A DNA stretch of 64,000 nt. Source: RGIG8775 sp045612185 (GTDB lineage Bacteria > Bacillota > Clostridia > Oscillospirales > CAG-272). Where the stretch lies: the NCBI GenBank assembly GCA_045612185.1, contig JAZKYO010000103.1:38563-102562 (forward strand), given 5' to 3'. Below the pieces are notes generated by a model. It made no database searches. It had not been told where the DNA came from and worked only from the letters and a program-made list of their open reading frames with translations. The translations under genes were made by a program, and so were the position numbers. Of the stretch, positions 1-7,824 are shown piece after piece (position 1 is the stretch's first letter; each line of letters opens with the position of its first letter).

Positions 1-1517
1 AAAACGTCTCCGTTTTTGTCGTAAGTGATATCGTATTTTTTTCCTTGGAAGGTCAGATTCTCGAGCTTGAGATAATTCCAATCTGCGGGAATGTGCGGAC
101 GGAGAATTGGTTTTCCGTTCTCTTCGTCAACACCAACTAAGCCGCGGATAACGATATCGCAGAACGTGGAGTGGTTGTAGTCTTTGCCACGGTCCTTTCC
201 GCCTTTTCCGGGGACATATTTGTCGCTATAAAGCCATTCGCGCGTTTCCCACACAAGTCGGTCCGGATGCATCATTTCATCAATCCAATTTACGTCAACA
301 CCGTCCTCACGTATCATATGGTGCATCTTGGCATATTGAGATAAAAGCATTGTAAAGTCTTCATTACTCATTACTTCGTTTCCGTATTTATTCATTGCGT
401 TGATGCAGGCATCAAGTGTTTGAGACGTTGCGAAAGGCCAGATATAACCGTTCCAAAGACATTCGTGATTTGCTTTGTACAAATATCTTGGATTGCTTCT
501 GTCAGCGGTCGAAAGACCGGTGTTGGAGAGAAACACCTCCTTGTTCGTGAGAAGAGGGAACATCTTTAAAGCCTTTTTCTTGTCACCAAGTCCGAAAATA
601 AACGGAATGTAGCCGATAAGTTCGCGGGCATTCTGATCGGGAACAATGTCCTTATATGAATGAACGGTTTCTATATCGTCAGCGTGGATGGCTTTGTAAA
701 ACTCTCCGTCCCAAAGGCGTTCCTCAATAAGCGTTCGTAGCTTTTCGGCTTTGCTCGCATAACCTTGGGATTTTTCATTAAATCCAAGCGTTTTTGCAAG
801 CTCGGCAAGAACAAGTGCCGCGCTGTACATATAAGAGTTTAACGTAGGACGGATACCGGGTTGTCTTGCTCCGTTTTCGGGATGACCGCTTATAGAATAC
901 TCCATGGCGTCAAAATTGTCGATAGACCAATATAATCCCTCTTTGGTTAACTGCTTCTTTTCATTTTCCCACCCATGATAATACCATTCAAGTAAATCGA
1001 AATTATCAAGCATAAAGGTAAAGTCTCCGCGTAAACGGCAATACTCGTAAAGTGCCGTTACAAGCCAGGAGCTGTATTGGAAAACACGTTTGTTTCCGTT
1101 TTCAAGAAAGTGAAGAACGTAATCTTCTATATATTCGTTGCCGTTAGACAACCAGCGAGCTTCGGAAATATGGTGACCGATAGCCGCTACAATAGTGTTG
1201 TGCTGTCCCGCCCACGGAACTTGTTCGAGAAATTCCGAGAAAACGTATTTTCCGTTTTCAAGCTTTTTTATATGCTTCCTTAACGTCCAAAATCTGAAAT
1301 AATATGTTTCCTCAATATCTTTATCGGGGCAATGCAGAAAAGGTATTTGTTCGGAAAGAAAATCATAAGCCTTTTCGTTGCCTATCTGCGGTGTAAAATT
1401 ATTAAAATCATTAGCGTTGAATTTATCAACGTATTTTTTGAGTAGCTCTTTTCCGTTCATATATTCATTAAAATCTCCGTTTTTCTTTATGATACCATAC
1501 TTCGTATTAGAAATCAA
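1..1517 (-). CDS. MGH1-like glycoside hydrolase (3' end cut by window)
   Basis: The frame is open from 1517 to the left edge, about 505 codons, lacking only the extreme C-terminus. Conserved blocks of the (alpha/alpha)6 MGH1-like/GH63-like glycosidases are visible: FRFWTLRKHI, VPWAGQHNTI, a GHHISEARWL segment, MEYSISGHP, and near the end KDYNHSTFCD followed by a LVG stretch. No signal peptide is seen, so it probably acts in the cytosol on imported oligosaccharides; the substrate cannot be read. Two starts are possible. TTG at 1517 overlaps the TGA of the SdpI-like gene by four bases, and the extra N-terminal residues look coding. ATG at 1460 has a GGAG fourteen bases upstream. I chose the longer form, tentatively. 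Confidence 0.75.
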   Translation of the reverse strand, partial: MISNTKYGIIKKNGDFNEYMNGKELLKKYVDKFNANDFNNFTPQIGNEKAYDFLSEQIPFLHCPDKDIEETYYFRFWTLRKHIKKLENGKYVFSEFLEQVPWAGQHNTIVAAIGHHISEARWLSNGNEYIEDYVLHFLENGNKRVFQYSSWLVTALYEYCRLRGDFTFMLDNFDLLEWYYHGWENEKKQLTKEGLYWSIDNFDAMEYSISGHPENGARQPGIRPTLNSYMYSAALVLAELAKTLGFNEKSQGYASKAEKLRTLIEERLWDGEFYKAIHADDIETVHSYKDIVPDQNARELIGYIPFIFGLGDKKKALKMFPLLTNKEVFLSNTGLSTADRSNPRYLYKANHECLWNGYIWPFATSQTLDACINAMNKYGNEVMSNEDFTMLLSQYAKMHHMIREDGVDVNWIDEMMHPDRLVWETREWLYSDKYVPGKGGKDRGKDYNHSTFCDIVIRGLVGVDEENGKPILRPHIPADWNYLKLENLTFQGKKYDITYDKNGDV

Positions 1518-2614
1518 TTACATTTTTCGATTATCTTATTGTAAATATCGACAGTGGCAGAATCGTCAATTCCGTTTATTACCACAATTTTTTCATTTAC
1601 CGTAAGAACTATGCAGGAATCGCACTGTGTATAAGAATATCTTGTGTATTTTCCAAATTCATTGTTGCTAAACGAGCCCATGCGCAAGTGCGGTGAGCCG
1701 AATCCGAATACTCTTGTGCCGGGGCTGTCTGTTTCGCGGTATTCTATTGAGGTAATCTCAGTATATTTTAGCGTAATATCGTCATAAAAGTCAGCCTTAA
1801 CCGTAAAAGCATCGTCATCATAAACATACTCTATATCACCCGTAAAGCACAGGATCAAACAAAAGGCTACGGTTACAAGCACCAAAATAACGGTAATTAC
1901 AAGTGCCAAAATGCTTTTATTCTTAGTATGGTTTCTCAGTTCTTCAAGAGTAGCCCTACCATCGTTCAACTGCTTTTTAAAATAAACGTATGAATATACC
2001 GTAGGAATAATAACCATAAGCAAAACGATGGGAACAAGAGCGATAAAAGCAATTTCAATCGGGAAAAGAGATAAAAACAAGATTACTATTCCGCCTATAA
2101 ACCACAGCTTGCCGCCAAGACGGTGAGTGGCGTTCCAATTTTCCTCGTTTGCAAGAGTCCACTTGATTTTTATTCCCATGGTGCTGTTTTGCTTGCATTT
2201 TGGCATATAGTTTCCTATAACCATAAACAGAATCCCTATAAATGCCATTGTCAAAAGTCCTACGTTGAACTTAACACCAAAAATCCCGGAGTAGAGAACT
2301 GTGCTTACATATATAGACGTAAGAGGCATTATCCAAAATATTATGCCGAAAACCTTTGGATTCTGATCTTTGTTCTTTTTGTCCAATGATGTTATTAACA
2401 TGCACAGCCAATGGAAAGCCAATAAAAATACAGGAAGCCCGAAAACCGCAAAATATTTACTGCCAAATCCGTCTGCTTCACCCGAAATACCGTAGTGAAC
2501 AGCCATAAGCTCAGGTAATTTGTTCCAAAAAACAAGTCCTAAAATAATGGGACAAAGAATCGCTACTGATGAAATAATCAGTTTTTTGATATTGGTTTTA
2601 AAAAAGTTTTTCAT
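1514..2614 (-). CDS. SdpI/DUF1648-family membrane protein with PH-like tail
   Basis: Membrane protein of 366 residues. An N-terminal DUF1648 segment (after the first TM helix, with LPELMAVHY and ADGFGSK) is followed by several TM helices and the SdpI signature region (GIKIKWTLANEENWNATHR, then LGGKLWFIGG). The C-terminal third is soluble and beta-rich with ITSIEYRE, like a bacterial PH domain. In Bacillus subtilis SdpI gives immunity to the SdpC toxin and sequesters the ArsR-type repressor SdpR. The start is ATG at 2614, preceded by GGAGAAAATCA and overlapping the repressor stop as ATGA. The neighbouring ArsR gene and shared operator support an SdpRI-like unit, but no SdpC-like toxin gene is visible, so immunity is only an inference. 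Confidence 0.85.
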   Translation of the reverse strand: MKNFFKTNIKKLIISSVAILCPIILGLVFWNKLPELMAVHYGISGEADGFGSKYFAVFGLPVFLLAFHWLCMLITSLDKKNKDQNPKVFGIIFWIMPLTSIYVSTVLYSGIFGVKFNVGLLTMAFIGILFMVIGNYMPKCKQNSTMGIKIKWTLANEENWNATHRLGGKLWFIGGIVILFLSLFPIEIAFIALVPIVLLMVIIPTVYSYVYFKKQLNDGRATLEELRNHTKNKSILALVITVILVLVTVAFCLILCFTGDIEYVYDDDAFTVKADFYDDITLKYTEITSIEYRETDSPGTRVFGFGSPHLRMGSFSNNEFGKYTRYSYTQCDSCIVLTVNEKIVVINGIDDSATVDIYNKIIEKCN

Positions 2615-2880
2615 TGATTTTCTCCTTTCAGTGCGGAAATCCATAATAAAATTTCTTCAAGAACAGAGGCATTCAGCTCGTAAAAAATAAATTTACCCTC
2701 TCGCGTGTCGCGGATAAGGTCTGCCTCTTTAAGCACAGATAAATGTCTTGATATTGCCGCCGCGGTAATTTTGAATTTTTCGGTTATTTCACCTGCTGAC
2801 ATTCGCCCTTCTTTTAGCATATTAAGTATGTCGCGTCTTACAGGGTCGGCTAACGCTCTCATTGTTCGTTGTAATCCCAT
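2611..2880 (-). CDS. ArsR/SmtB-family repressor, SdpR-like
   Basis: An 89-residue winged-helix protein. LADPVRRDILNMLKEG opens the fold and ITAAAISRHLSVLKEADL is the recognition helix, followed by the wing (REGKFIFYELN). It lacks the Cys pair of metal-sensing ArsR proteins, so it fits the SdpR-type autorepressors that answer to a membrane partner. The start is ATG at 2880 with GAGGTG upstream. It is the first gene of the operon, and its stop overlaps the SdpI-like start. A 25-bp palindrome sits between the -10 box and the start codon, the expected place for autorepression. Confidence 0.88.
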   Translation of the reverse strand: MGLQRTMRALADPVRRDILNMLKEGRMSAGEITEKFKITAAAISRHLSVLKEADLIRDTREGKFIFYELNASVLEEILLWISALKGENQ

Positions 2881-2892
2881 GTACTCACCTCG

Positions 2893-2917
2893 ATTAACAT
2901 TTAACTTAATTGTTAAT
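2893..2917. promoter_or_regulatory. 25-bp near-perfect palindrome, candidate operator of the ArsR repressor
   Basis: The two halves match as an inverted repeat apart from one mirrored mismatch pair (offsets 8 and 18) and the unavoidable centre base. The outer arms are ATTAACA and TGTTAAT. It lies just downstream of the -10 box of the minus-strand promoter and covers the expected transcription start, so a bound dimer would block RNA polymerase. The binding protein is inferred from adjacency. Confidence 0.75.
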
Positions 2918-2920
2918 TGT

Positions 2921-2949
2921 ATTATATATTATTTTTATCCGAATGTCAA
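2921..2949 (-). promoter_or_regulatory. Sigma-A promoter of the arsR-sdpI-glycosidase operon
   Basis: On the minus strand TTGACA (2949-2944) is separated by exactly 17 bases from TATAAT (2926-2921). Both hexamers match consensus perfectly, so without repression the operon should be strongly expressed. Confidence 0.85.
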
Positions 2950-3078
2950 TAGGGGAGAGCGTCGGACATATTATTTTAACGCATTGTTCAATGTGCGTTC
3001 ATAAAATGATGTTATACTTTAAAAAAGTTATTAACCTATCCGCTCTTTGCTTTTTATTTTCTAATAAGGAATGGTATT

Positions 3079-4224
3079 ATGAAAATCTTAATTACTTCCG
3101 ATTTGTATACAACCGCCACAAACGGTGTTGTTACTTCCATAAAAAATTTGTGTGAAGAACTGATCAAAAAGGGACACGACGTGCGTATTCTTACCCTTTC
3201 TGAAACTTCGCACAGCAGAAAAGAAGGCATCATTTATTATATTCGTTCTATGCCTCTTCCGGTTTATCCTAATGTGAGAATGCCGCTTACATACCGACAT
3301 AATCTTATCAAGGAGCTTGTAGAATGGCAGCCCGATGTTATTCACAGCCAGTGTGAATTTTTCAGCCTTGAATTTGCCAAGTATATCGCGAGAAAGACTG
3401 ATGCCCCCATCGTTCACACTTATCACACTCTCTACGAGCAGTATTTTGCGTATATTATGCCTGTTCGTAGCTTCGGAGATTATGTTGTTCGCGTTCAGTC
3501 CAGACGCAGATTGAGAAGAGTAAAAACTATCATTGCGCCTACCCATAAAGTTGAGCAAACCTTGCGTGGTTACGGAATAAAGAATAATATTTCTGTTATT
3601 CCCAGCGGTATTTCGCTTGATCAGCATAAAGAACATATCAGCGCGGAAGAACGCGCACAAAAACGTGATGAGCTTGGAATATCTGAAGATAAGCTGTTGC
3701 TTGTTAATCTTGGTCGCCTCGGTACAGAAAAGAATATCGATGAGCTCATAAGCTTTTATGCTCGTGCGCTTGAGAAGCGAGAGGATATCATGTTTATGAT
3801 TGTCGGAGGCGGCCCCGCAAAAGAATCACTTGAGGAATTGGCAAAAAAGCTTGGTGTAGCCGACAAAGTGATATTTACCGGTATGGTTGAGCCTACTGAA
3901 GTGCATAAGTATTATCAGCTCGGTGACTTATTTGTCAGTGCGTCCACCAGTGAAACCCAGGGACTTACCTACGTAGAGGCAGCAGCAAGCGGATTGCCCT
4001 TGCTTTGCCGTGATGACCCTTGTCTTGAGGGGGTTATTTATCAGGGCGAAAATGGCTACAAATATACAAACGAAACTGAATTTATCGAGTATCTTGATAA
4101 GATAGCTGACGATAAAGAATGGCGTAATGGCGCCGGAGAACGAAGCCGAGAAATTGCCGAACAGTTCGATAAAGCTCACTTTGGAGATGCGGTTGAGAGT
4201 GTATATAAAGCTTTAGTTAAATGA
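3079..4224 (+). CDS. Glycosyltransferase family 4, diacylglycerol glucosyltransferase-like
   Basis: A 381-residue GT-B fold enzyme. The N-terminal domain begins with a Rossmann strand and a NGVVTSIKNL loop; HTYHTLYEQY around residue 115 is typical of processive lipid glucosyltransferases. The C-terminal domain has the donor-binding EX7E motif (ETQGLTYVE) around residue 290. The likely role is adding glucose to diacylglycerol to make membrane glycolipid or a lipoteichoic-acid anchor at the inner face of the membrane. GAATGG-type Shine-Dalgarno bases precede the ATG. It stands alone between an upstream imperfect inverted repeat and a clear terminator. The acceptor is inferred from family resemblance. 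Confidence 0.85.
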   Translation: MKILITSDLYTTATNGVVTSIKNLCEELIKKGHDVRILTLSETSHSRKEGIIYYIRSMPLPVYPNVRMPLTYRHNLIKELVEWQPDVIHSQCEFFSLEFAKYIARKTDAPIVHTYHTLYEQYFAYIMPVRSFGDYVVRVQSRRRLRRVKTIIAPTHKVEQTLRGYGIKNNISVIPSGISLDQHKEHISAEERAQKRDELGISEDKLLLVNLGRLGTEKNIDELISFYARALEKREDIMFMIVGGGPAKESLEELAKKLGVADKVIFTGMVEPTEVHKYYQLGDLFVSASTSETQGLTYVEAAASGLPLLCRDDPCLEGVIYQGENGYKYTNETEFIEYLDKIADDKEWRNGAGERSREIAEQFDKAHFGDAVESVYKALVK

Positions 4225-4225
4225 A

Positions 4226-4262
4226 TAAAAAGCGCAATGAGGTGTATCATTGCGCTTTTTCG
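4226..4262 (+). terminator. Rho-independent terminator after the GT4 gene
   Basis: AAGCGCAATGA pairs with TCATTGCGCTT around a GGTGTA loop, followed by a T run. Confidence 0.9.
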
Positions 4263-4271
4263 TTTTTTTAC

Positions 4272-4300
4272 TTGCTAATTATCGCTTTTTGTGCTATAAT
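4272..4300 (+). promoter_or_regulatory. Sigma-A promoter for the ICMT-like gene
   Basis: TTGCTA (4272-4277), 17-base spacer, TATAAT (4295-4300), then GGGAGG and the ATG at 4319. Confidence 0.75.
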
Positions 4301-4318
4301 TAAAAGGGAGGTGTTAAG

Positions 4319-4984
4319 ATGAAACTGTTGGTAAACGCGATTTTGAAGTTTTTTTGTGGGCTTTTGCTTGTTGGCGGGCTCGTTTTTCTGCCCGCAGGCA
4401 CTGTAAATTATTTTAACGGTTGGTGGCTAATAGGGATTTTGTTTATACCAATGCTTGTTCTTGGCACGGTTTTGTTTTGTAAAACTCCCGATTTGCTGAA
4501 AAAGCGTCTTGATATGAAAGAAAAAGAAAAAGTTCAAAAAGGCGTTGTGGCTTTGTCCGCTTTGCTATTCATCATTTGCTTTGTGGTTGCGGGGCTTGAT
4601 TTTCGTTTTGCTTGGTCAAGCGTTCCTTTGTGGTGTTCGGTAATTGCGGCAGCCGTGCTGCTTTTATCATATTTGCTTTATGCTGAAGTAATGCGGGAAA
4701 ACGCATATCTCTCCCGTACGGTTAAAATTGAAGAAAATCAAAAACTGATAGATACAGGTCTTTACAGCGTTGTAAGACACCCAATGTATACTTCCTCCGT
4801 TCTGATGTTCCTCTCTATGCCTATAATTCTTGGGTCATGGATTTCGTTTTTGCTTTTTCTTCATTATCCAATGATTATCATCGTACGAATTGTTAACGAA
4901 GAAAAGCTTCTTGAAAAAGAACTCGAGGGCTATACAGAATACAAGCAAAAGGTTAAATACAGATTAATTCCGTTTATTTGGTAA
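4319..4984 (+). CDS. Isoprenylcysteine carboxyl methyltransferase-family membrane protein
   Basis: A 221-residue protein with about five TM helices. The C-terminal half carries the ICMT/phospholipid-methyltransferase signature: LIDTGLYSVVRHPMYTS binds S-adenosylmethionine, and a conserved NEEKLLEKE-EGYTEYKQK segment follows. Bacterial members methylate lipids or small molecules, and the substrate is generally unknown. GGGAGG lies seven bases before the ATG. The gene ends fifteen bases before the dGTPase-like gene, so the two are probably cotranscribed; the functional link is not obvious. Confidence 0.85.
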   Translation: MKLLVNAILKFFCGLLLVGGLVFLPAGTVNYFNGWWLIGILFIPMLVLGTVLFCKTPDLLKKRLDMKEKEKVQKGVVALSALLFIICFVVAGLDFRFAWSSVPLWCSVIAAAVLLLSYLLYAEVMRENAYLSRTVKIEENQKLIDTGLYSVVRHPMYTSSVLMFLSMPIILGSWISFLLFLHYPMIIIVRIVNEEKLLEKELEGYTEYKQKVKYRLIPFIW

Positions 4985-4999
4985 AAATTTGAGGTGTAT

Positions 5000-6199
5000 A
5001 TGTTGAAATATGAAGTGTTATCCGAGGAAATTGAAAAGCGTATAAAGAACGATGTGGCTATTGGCGCGCGACCGCAAATTGCCTTTGACGAGTCAAAAGT
5101 AATTCGCCGTATTGACATTAAACGTGACCGCGCCAACGTGTGGCGCACCGCGTTTATACACGATATAGACAAAATATTGCACTGCCCATATTATAATCGC
5201 TATGCCGACAAAACGCAGGTGTTTTCATTTTATAAAAATGATGATATTACACGCCGCGCTCTTCACGTGCAGCTTGTATCGCGCATTGCGCGTACCATCG
5301 GAAAAGCCTTGAACCTGAACCTTGATCTTATAGAAGCTATAGCTCTCGGTCATGACATAGGCCATACGCCTTTCGGACATGCGGGAGAAAAATACCTTGA
5401 CGAATTGTATTATTTACATACCAAACGCCATTTTAGCCACAATATCCATTCTGTGCGTGTTCTTGACCGTATCTATCCGTATAACATCAGCTTGCAGACT
5501 CTTTCCGGAATTGCCAGTCACGACGGGGAGTTGGAACTTTCGGAGTACTGTCCCGGACCGTTGACATCTTTTGAGGAATTTGACGAGATTATAGAGAACT
5601 GTTACACAGATAAGGCTAACGTGAAAAAATTGATTCCGTCAACGCTTGAAGGGTGTGTTATGAGAATTTCGGATATTATAGCGTATCTCGGCAAAGACAG
5701 ACAGGATGCCGACCGCGCCAAGATTATTTCTCACGAAAGTTATGAGTCGGGGGATATAGGCGAGCATAACGCTGAGATCATAAATAATCTTATCGTTAAC
5801 ATAATCGAAAACAGTTACGGTCATAGCTATATCAAAATGGATGAACGACATTTTGCGGCATTGGCAAAGATCAAGTCGGAAAACTACGATAAGATTTATA
5901 ACGCTTCCGCGGTAGCACAGGACTTTGAACGAACGGTAAATCCCATGATGGCGGAAATTTACGAAAGATTGTTGTCTGACTTGACTTCGGGAATAAAGGA
6001 TTCGCCAATATTCACCCATCATATAGCCTACGTAAACCAAGCTCATTATGAGCGTTCCGTGCCTTATGAGCAAAATGACCCTAATCAACTGGTAGTGGAC
6101 TATATTGCAAGTATGACCGACGATTATTTTATTGACCTCTACCGCTATCTGTTTCCAAGCAGTTCCCGCACTATTGATTATAAAGGATATTTTGATTGA
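5000..6199 (+). CDS. dGTPase-like HD-domain nucleotide triphosphohydrolase
   Basis: A 399-residue protein of the COG0232 family, which hydrolyses dNTPs (classically dGTP) to deoxynucleoside and triphosphate. Seen here are the RD..RVWRTAF-like N-terminal region (KRDRANVWRTAF), the first HD metal motif LGHDIGHTPFGHAGE near residue 120 and a downstream ISDIIAYLGKD metal-ligand helix. GAGG at 4991 is correctly spaced for the ATG at 5000; the in-frame GTG at 4994 lies inside the Shine-Dalgarno sequence and is unlikely. It may control dNTP pools. A terminator follows at once. Confidence 0.88.
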   Translation: MLKYEVLSEEIEKRIKNDVAIGARPQIAFDESKVIRRIDIKRDRANVWRTAFIHDIDKILHCPYYNRYADKTQVFSFYKNDDITRRALHVQLVSRIARTIGKALNLNLDLIEAIALGHDIGHTPFGHAGEKYLDELYYLHTKRHFSHNIHSVRVLDRIYPYNISLQTLSGIASHDGELELSEYCPGPLTSFEEFDEIIENCYTDKANVKKLIPSTLEGCVMRISDIIAYLGKDRQDADRAKIISHESYESGDIGEHNAEIINNLIVNIIENSYGHSYIKMDERHFAALAKIKSENYDKIYNASAVAQDFERTVNPMMAEIYERLLSDLTSGIKDSPIFTHHIAYVNQAHYERSVPYEQNDPNQLVVDYIASMTDDYFIDLYRYLFPSSSRTIDYKGYFD

Positions 6200-6203
6200 A
6201 TTT

Positions 6204-6229
6204 AAAAGCCGTGGTTACACGGCTTTTTC
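6204..6229 (+). terminator. Terminator after the dGTPase-like gene
   Basis: AAAAGCCGTG pairs with CACGGCTTTT around a GTTA loop, ending in a T run. Confidence 0.88.
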
Positions 6230-6248
6230 AATTTTATTTGCTCCTTGC

Positions 6249-6257
6249 CATATAATA
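6249..6257 (+). promoter_or_regulatory. Possible sporulation sigma (E/K-type) -10 element before dpaA
   Basis: CATATAATA fits the mother-cell consensus CATAnnnTA, and no sigma-A -35 box sits at the right distance. DPA synthase is a mother-cell enzyme in known spore-formers, which agrees, but the -35 region is weak. Confidence 0.4.
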
Positions 6258-6282
6258 ATAAAAAAGAATTGTGAGGTGCAGT

Positions 6283-7182
6283 ATGGATAAATTTATTAAA
6301 TTCGGAATTGTAGGCGGAGACAGACGAATAGTCGAAGCTGCCAAGTTTTTGCGTAAGAACGGGCATAGTGTAAGCGTGTGGGGAATTGACTCAGAATATT
6401 TTGAGGAGAATTTATGTAAATCTACTTATGAGGAAACGGTAAAGGATGTTGACGTGTTGATACTTCCGACTCCCCCCAGCGAGGACGAGGTAAGGGTAAA
6501 CTGTCCGCTGTTTACTAAAGAAAGCGGTGTGAAGATACACAAGCTTCTTGATGCGGTTTCTTCAAGCACTGTAATCATGGGGGGCAGAATAAGTCCAAGA
6601 CTTCGTGAATTTGCATCAAAAAGGAATTTGAAAATATTTGACTACTTTAACAGAGAGGAGCTTTTAATTAAAAATGCTGTTCCAACAGCGGAGGGCGCTA
6701 TCGGAATAGCCATTGATAAGCTGCCAAAAACACTTTTCGGTTCTAAGGTTGCTGTTGTGGGATATGGTCGAATAGGTGAAGCGCTGGCATCGCGGCTGAA
6801 TTTACTCGGAGCTAATGTAAGTGTTTTTGCCAGAAAAAGTACGGCCATAGCCAAGGCAATCTCTGAGGGCTTAAACGGTATCCGTATCACATATAAAAAC
6901 GGAGAAAGCAGCCTTGCGGAAGTAGCCAAAAATTATGATGTGATATACAACACTGTGCCTTATTGGATTATTACCGAAGATATAGTATCCAAGATTCCGC
7001 GCGCAACCCTTGTGGTTGACTTGGCTTCCGCTCCCGGTGGAATCGATATGATCGCCGCGAAAAAATACGATCTTGAGGTTATTCACGCGTTGGCGTTACC
7101 TGCTAAAACCGCCCCTTCTTCGGCGGGAGCAATAGTGGCTGAATCAATAATGAGTATAATAGAGGAGGAAGTGACGTTATGA
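6283..7182 (+). CDS. dpaA: Dipicolinate synthase subunit A
   Basis: A 299-residue protein with two Rossmann-like parts: an N-terminal substrate-side domain (GIVGGDRRIVEAAKFL) and a NAD(P)-binding domain with VAVVGYGRIGEALASRL around residue 155. With DpaB it makes dipicolinic acid from dihydrodipicolinate in the mother cell; DPA is loaded into the forespore core with calcium. GAGG at 6272-6275 sets the start at ATG 6283; an in-frame GTG at 6271 overlaps the Shine-Dalgarno sequence and is rejected. Its stop overlaps the dpaB start (ATGA). This is one of the clearest signs that the host forms endospores. Confidence 0.95.
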   Translation: MDKFIKFGIVGGDRRIVEAAKFLRKNGHSVSVWGIDSEYFEENLCKSTYEETVKDVDVLILPTPPSEDEVRVNCPLFTKESGVKIHKLLDAVSSSTVIMGGRISPRLREFASKRNLKIFDYFNREELLIKNAVPTAEGAIGIAIDKLPKTLFGSKVAVVGYGRIGEALASRLNLLGANVSVFARKSTAIAKAISEGLNGIRITYKNGESSLAEVAKNYDVIYNTVPYWIITEDIVSKIPRATLVVDLASAPGGIDMIAAKKYDLEVIHALALPAKTAPSSAGAIVAESIMSIIEEEVTL

Positions 7183-7739
7183 TTGGATATGCTTTTTGCG
7201 GGTCTTTCTGCACACATAAAAAGTCGATTGAGATGCTGGAAAAAATAATTAAAAGCGGATACGACGTCCAGCCTATAATGAGTGAGACTGTTTACAATAC
7301 AAACACTCGTTTCGGAAACGCGTCTGAATTGATTGAAAAAGTTGTTGAAATGTGTGGTAGAGAAGTTATACACACCATAGTTCAAGCAGAACCGTTAGGG
7401 CCTAAAGTCAAGCTTGATGCGTTGATAATATCACCGTGTACGGGGAATACTCTTGCTAAAATGGCTAACGGAATTACCGATACTTCTGTTACAATGGCCG
7501 CCAAGGCGCATTTAAGAAGCAACCGCCCTCTCGTTCTCGCGCTTGCCTCCAATGATGCGCTTTCTGCAAATCTTAAAAACGTTGGTACGCTTTTATCACG
7601 TAAATCTGTGTACTTTGTTCCGCTTGAGCAAGACGAACCTGTAGAAAAACCTCATTCGCTGATAGCGGATTTTAATCTTTTGCCCGAAACACTCTCGTTT
7701 GCACTTCAGGGTAAGCAGTATCAAAGAGTGTTCAAATAA
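7179..7739 (+). CDS. dpaB: Dipicolinate synthase subunit B
   Basis: A 186-residue flavoprotein-like subunit (DFP/flavin-reductase fold). It has an N-terminal YAFCGSFCTHKKSIEML segment, PIMSETVYNTNTRFG, and ISPCTGNTLAKMANGITDT with the typical phosphopantothenoylcysteine-decarboxylase-like phosphate loop. It works as a complex with DpaA and is translationally coupled to it by a 4-base overlap, with GAGGAGG upstream. No DPA transporter (SpoVA) genes are in the window. Confidence 0.95.
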   Translation: MIGYAFCGSFCTHKKSIEMLEKIIKSGYDVQPIMSETVYNTNTRFGNASELIEKVVEMCGREVIHTIVQAEPLGPKVKLDALIISPCTGNTLAKMANGITDTSVTMAAKAHLRSNRPLVLALASNDALSANLKNVGTLLSRKSVYFVPLEQDEPVEKPHSLIADFNLLPETLSFALQGKQYQRVFK

Positions 7740-7764
7740 TATTGAAATATTTGAAGAAAGAGAC

Positions 7765-7793
7765 TTGAAATTTATATAAAACTGTGTTATAAT
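7765..7793 (+). promoter_or_regulatory. Sigma-A promoter of asnA
   Basis: TTGAAA (7765-7770), 17-base spacer, TATAAT (7788-7793). The start codon follows about 30 bases downstream. Confidence 0.8.
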
Positions 7794-7824
7794 GTAATGT
7801 AAATTGATTTTTAAGAGGATAATT

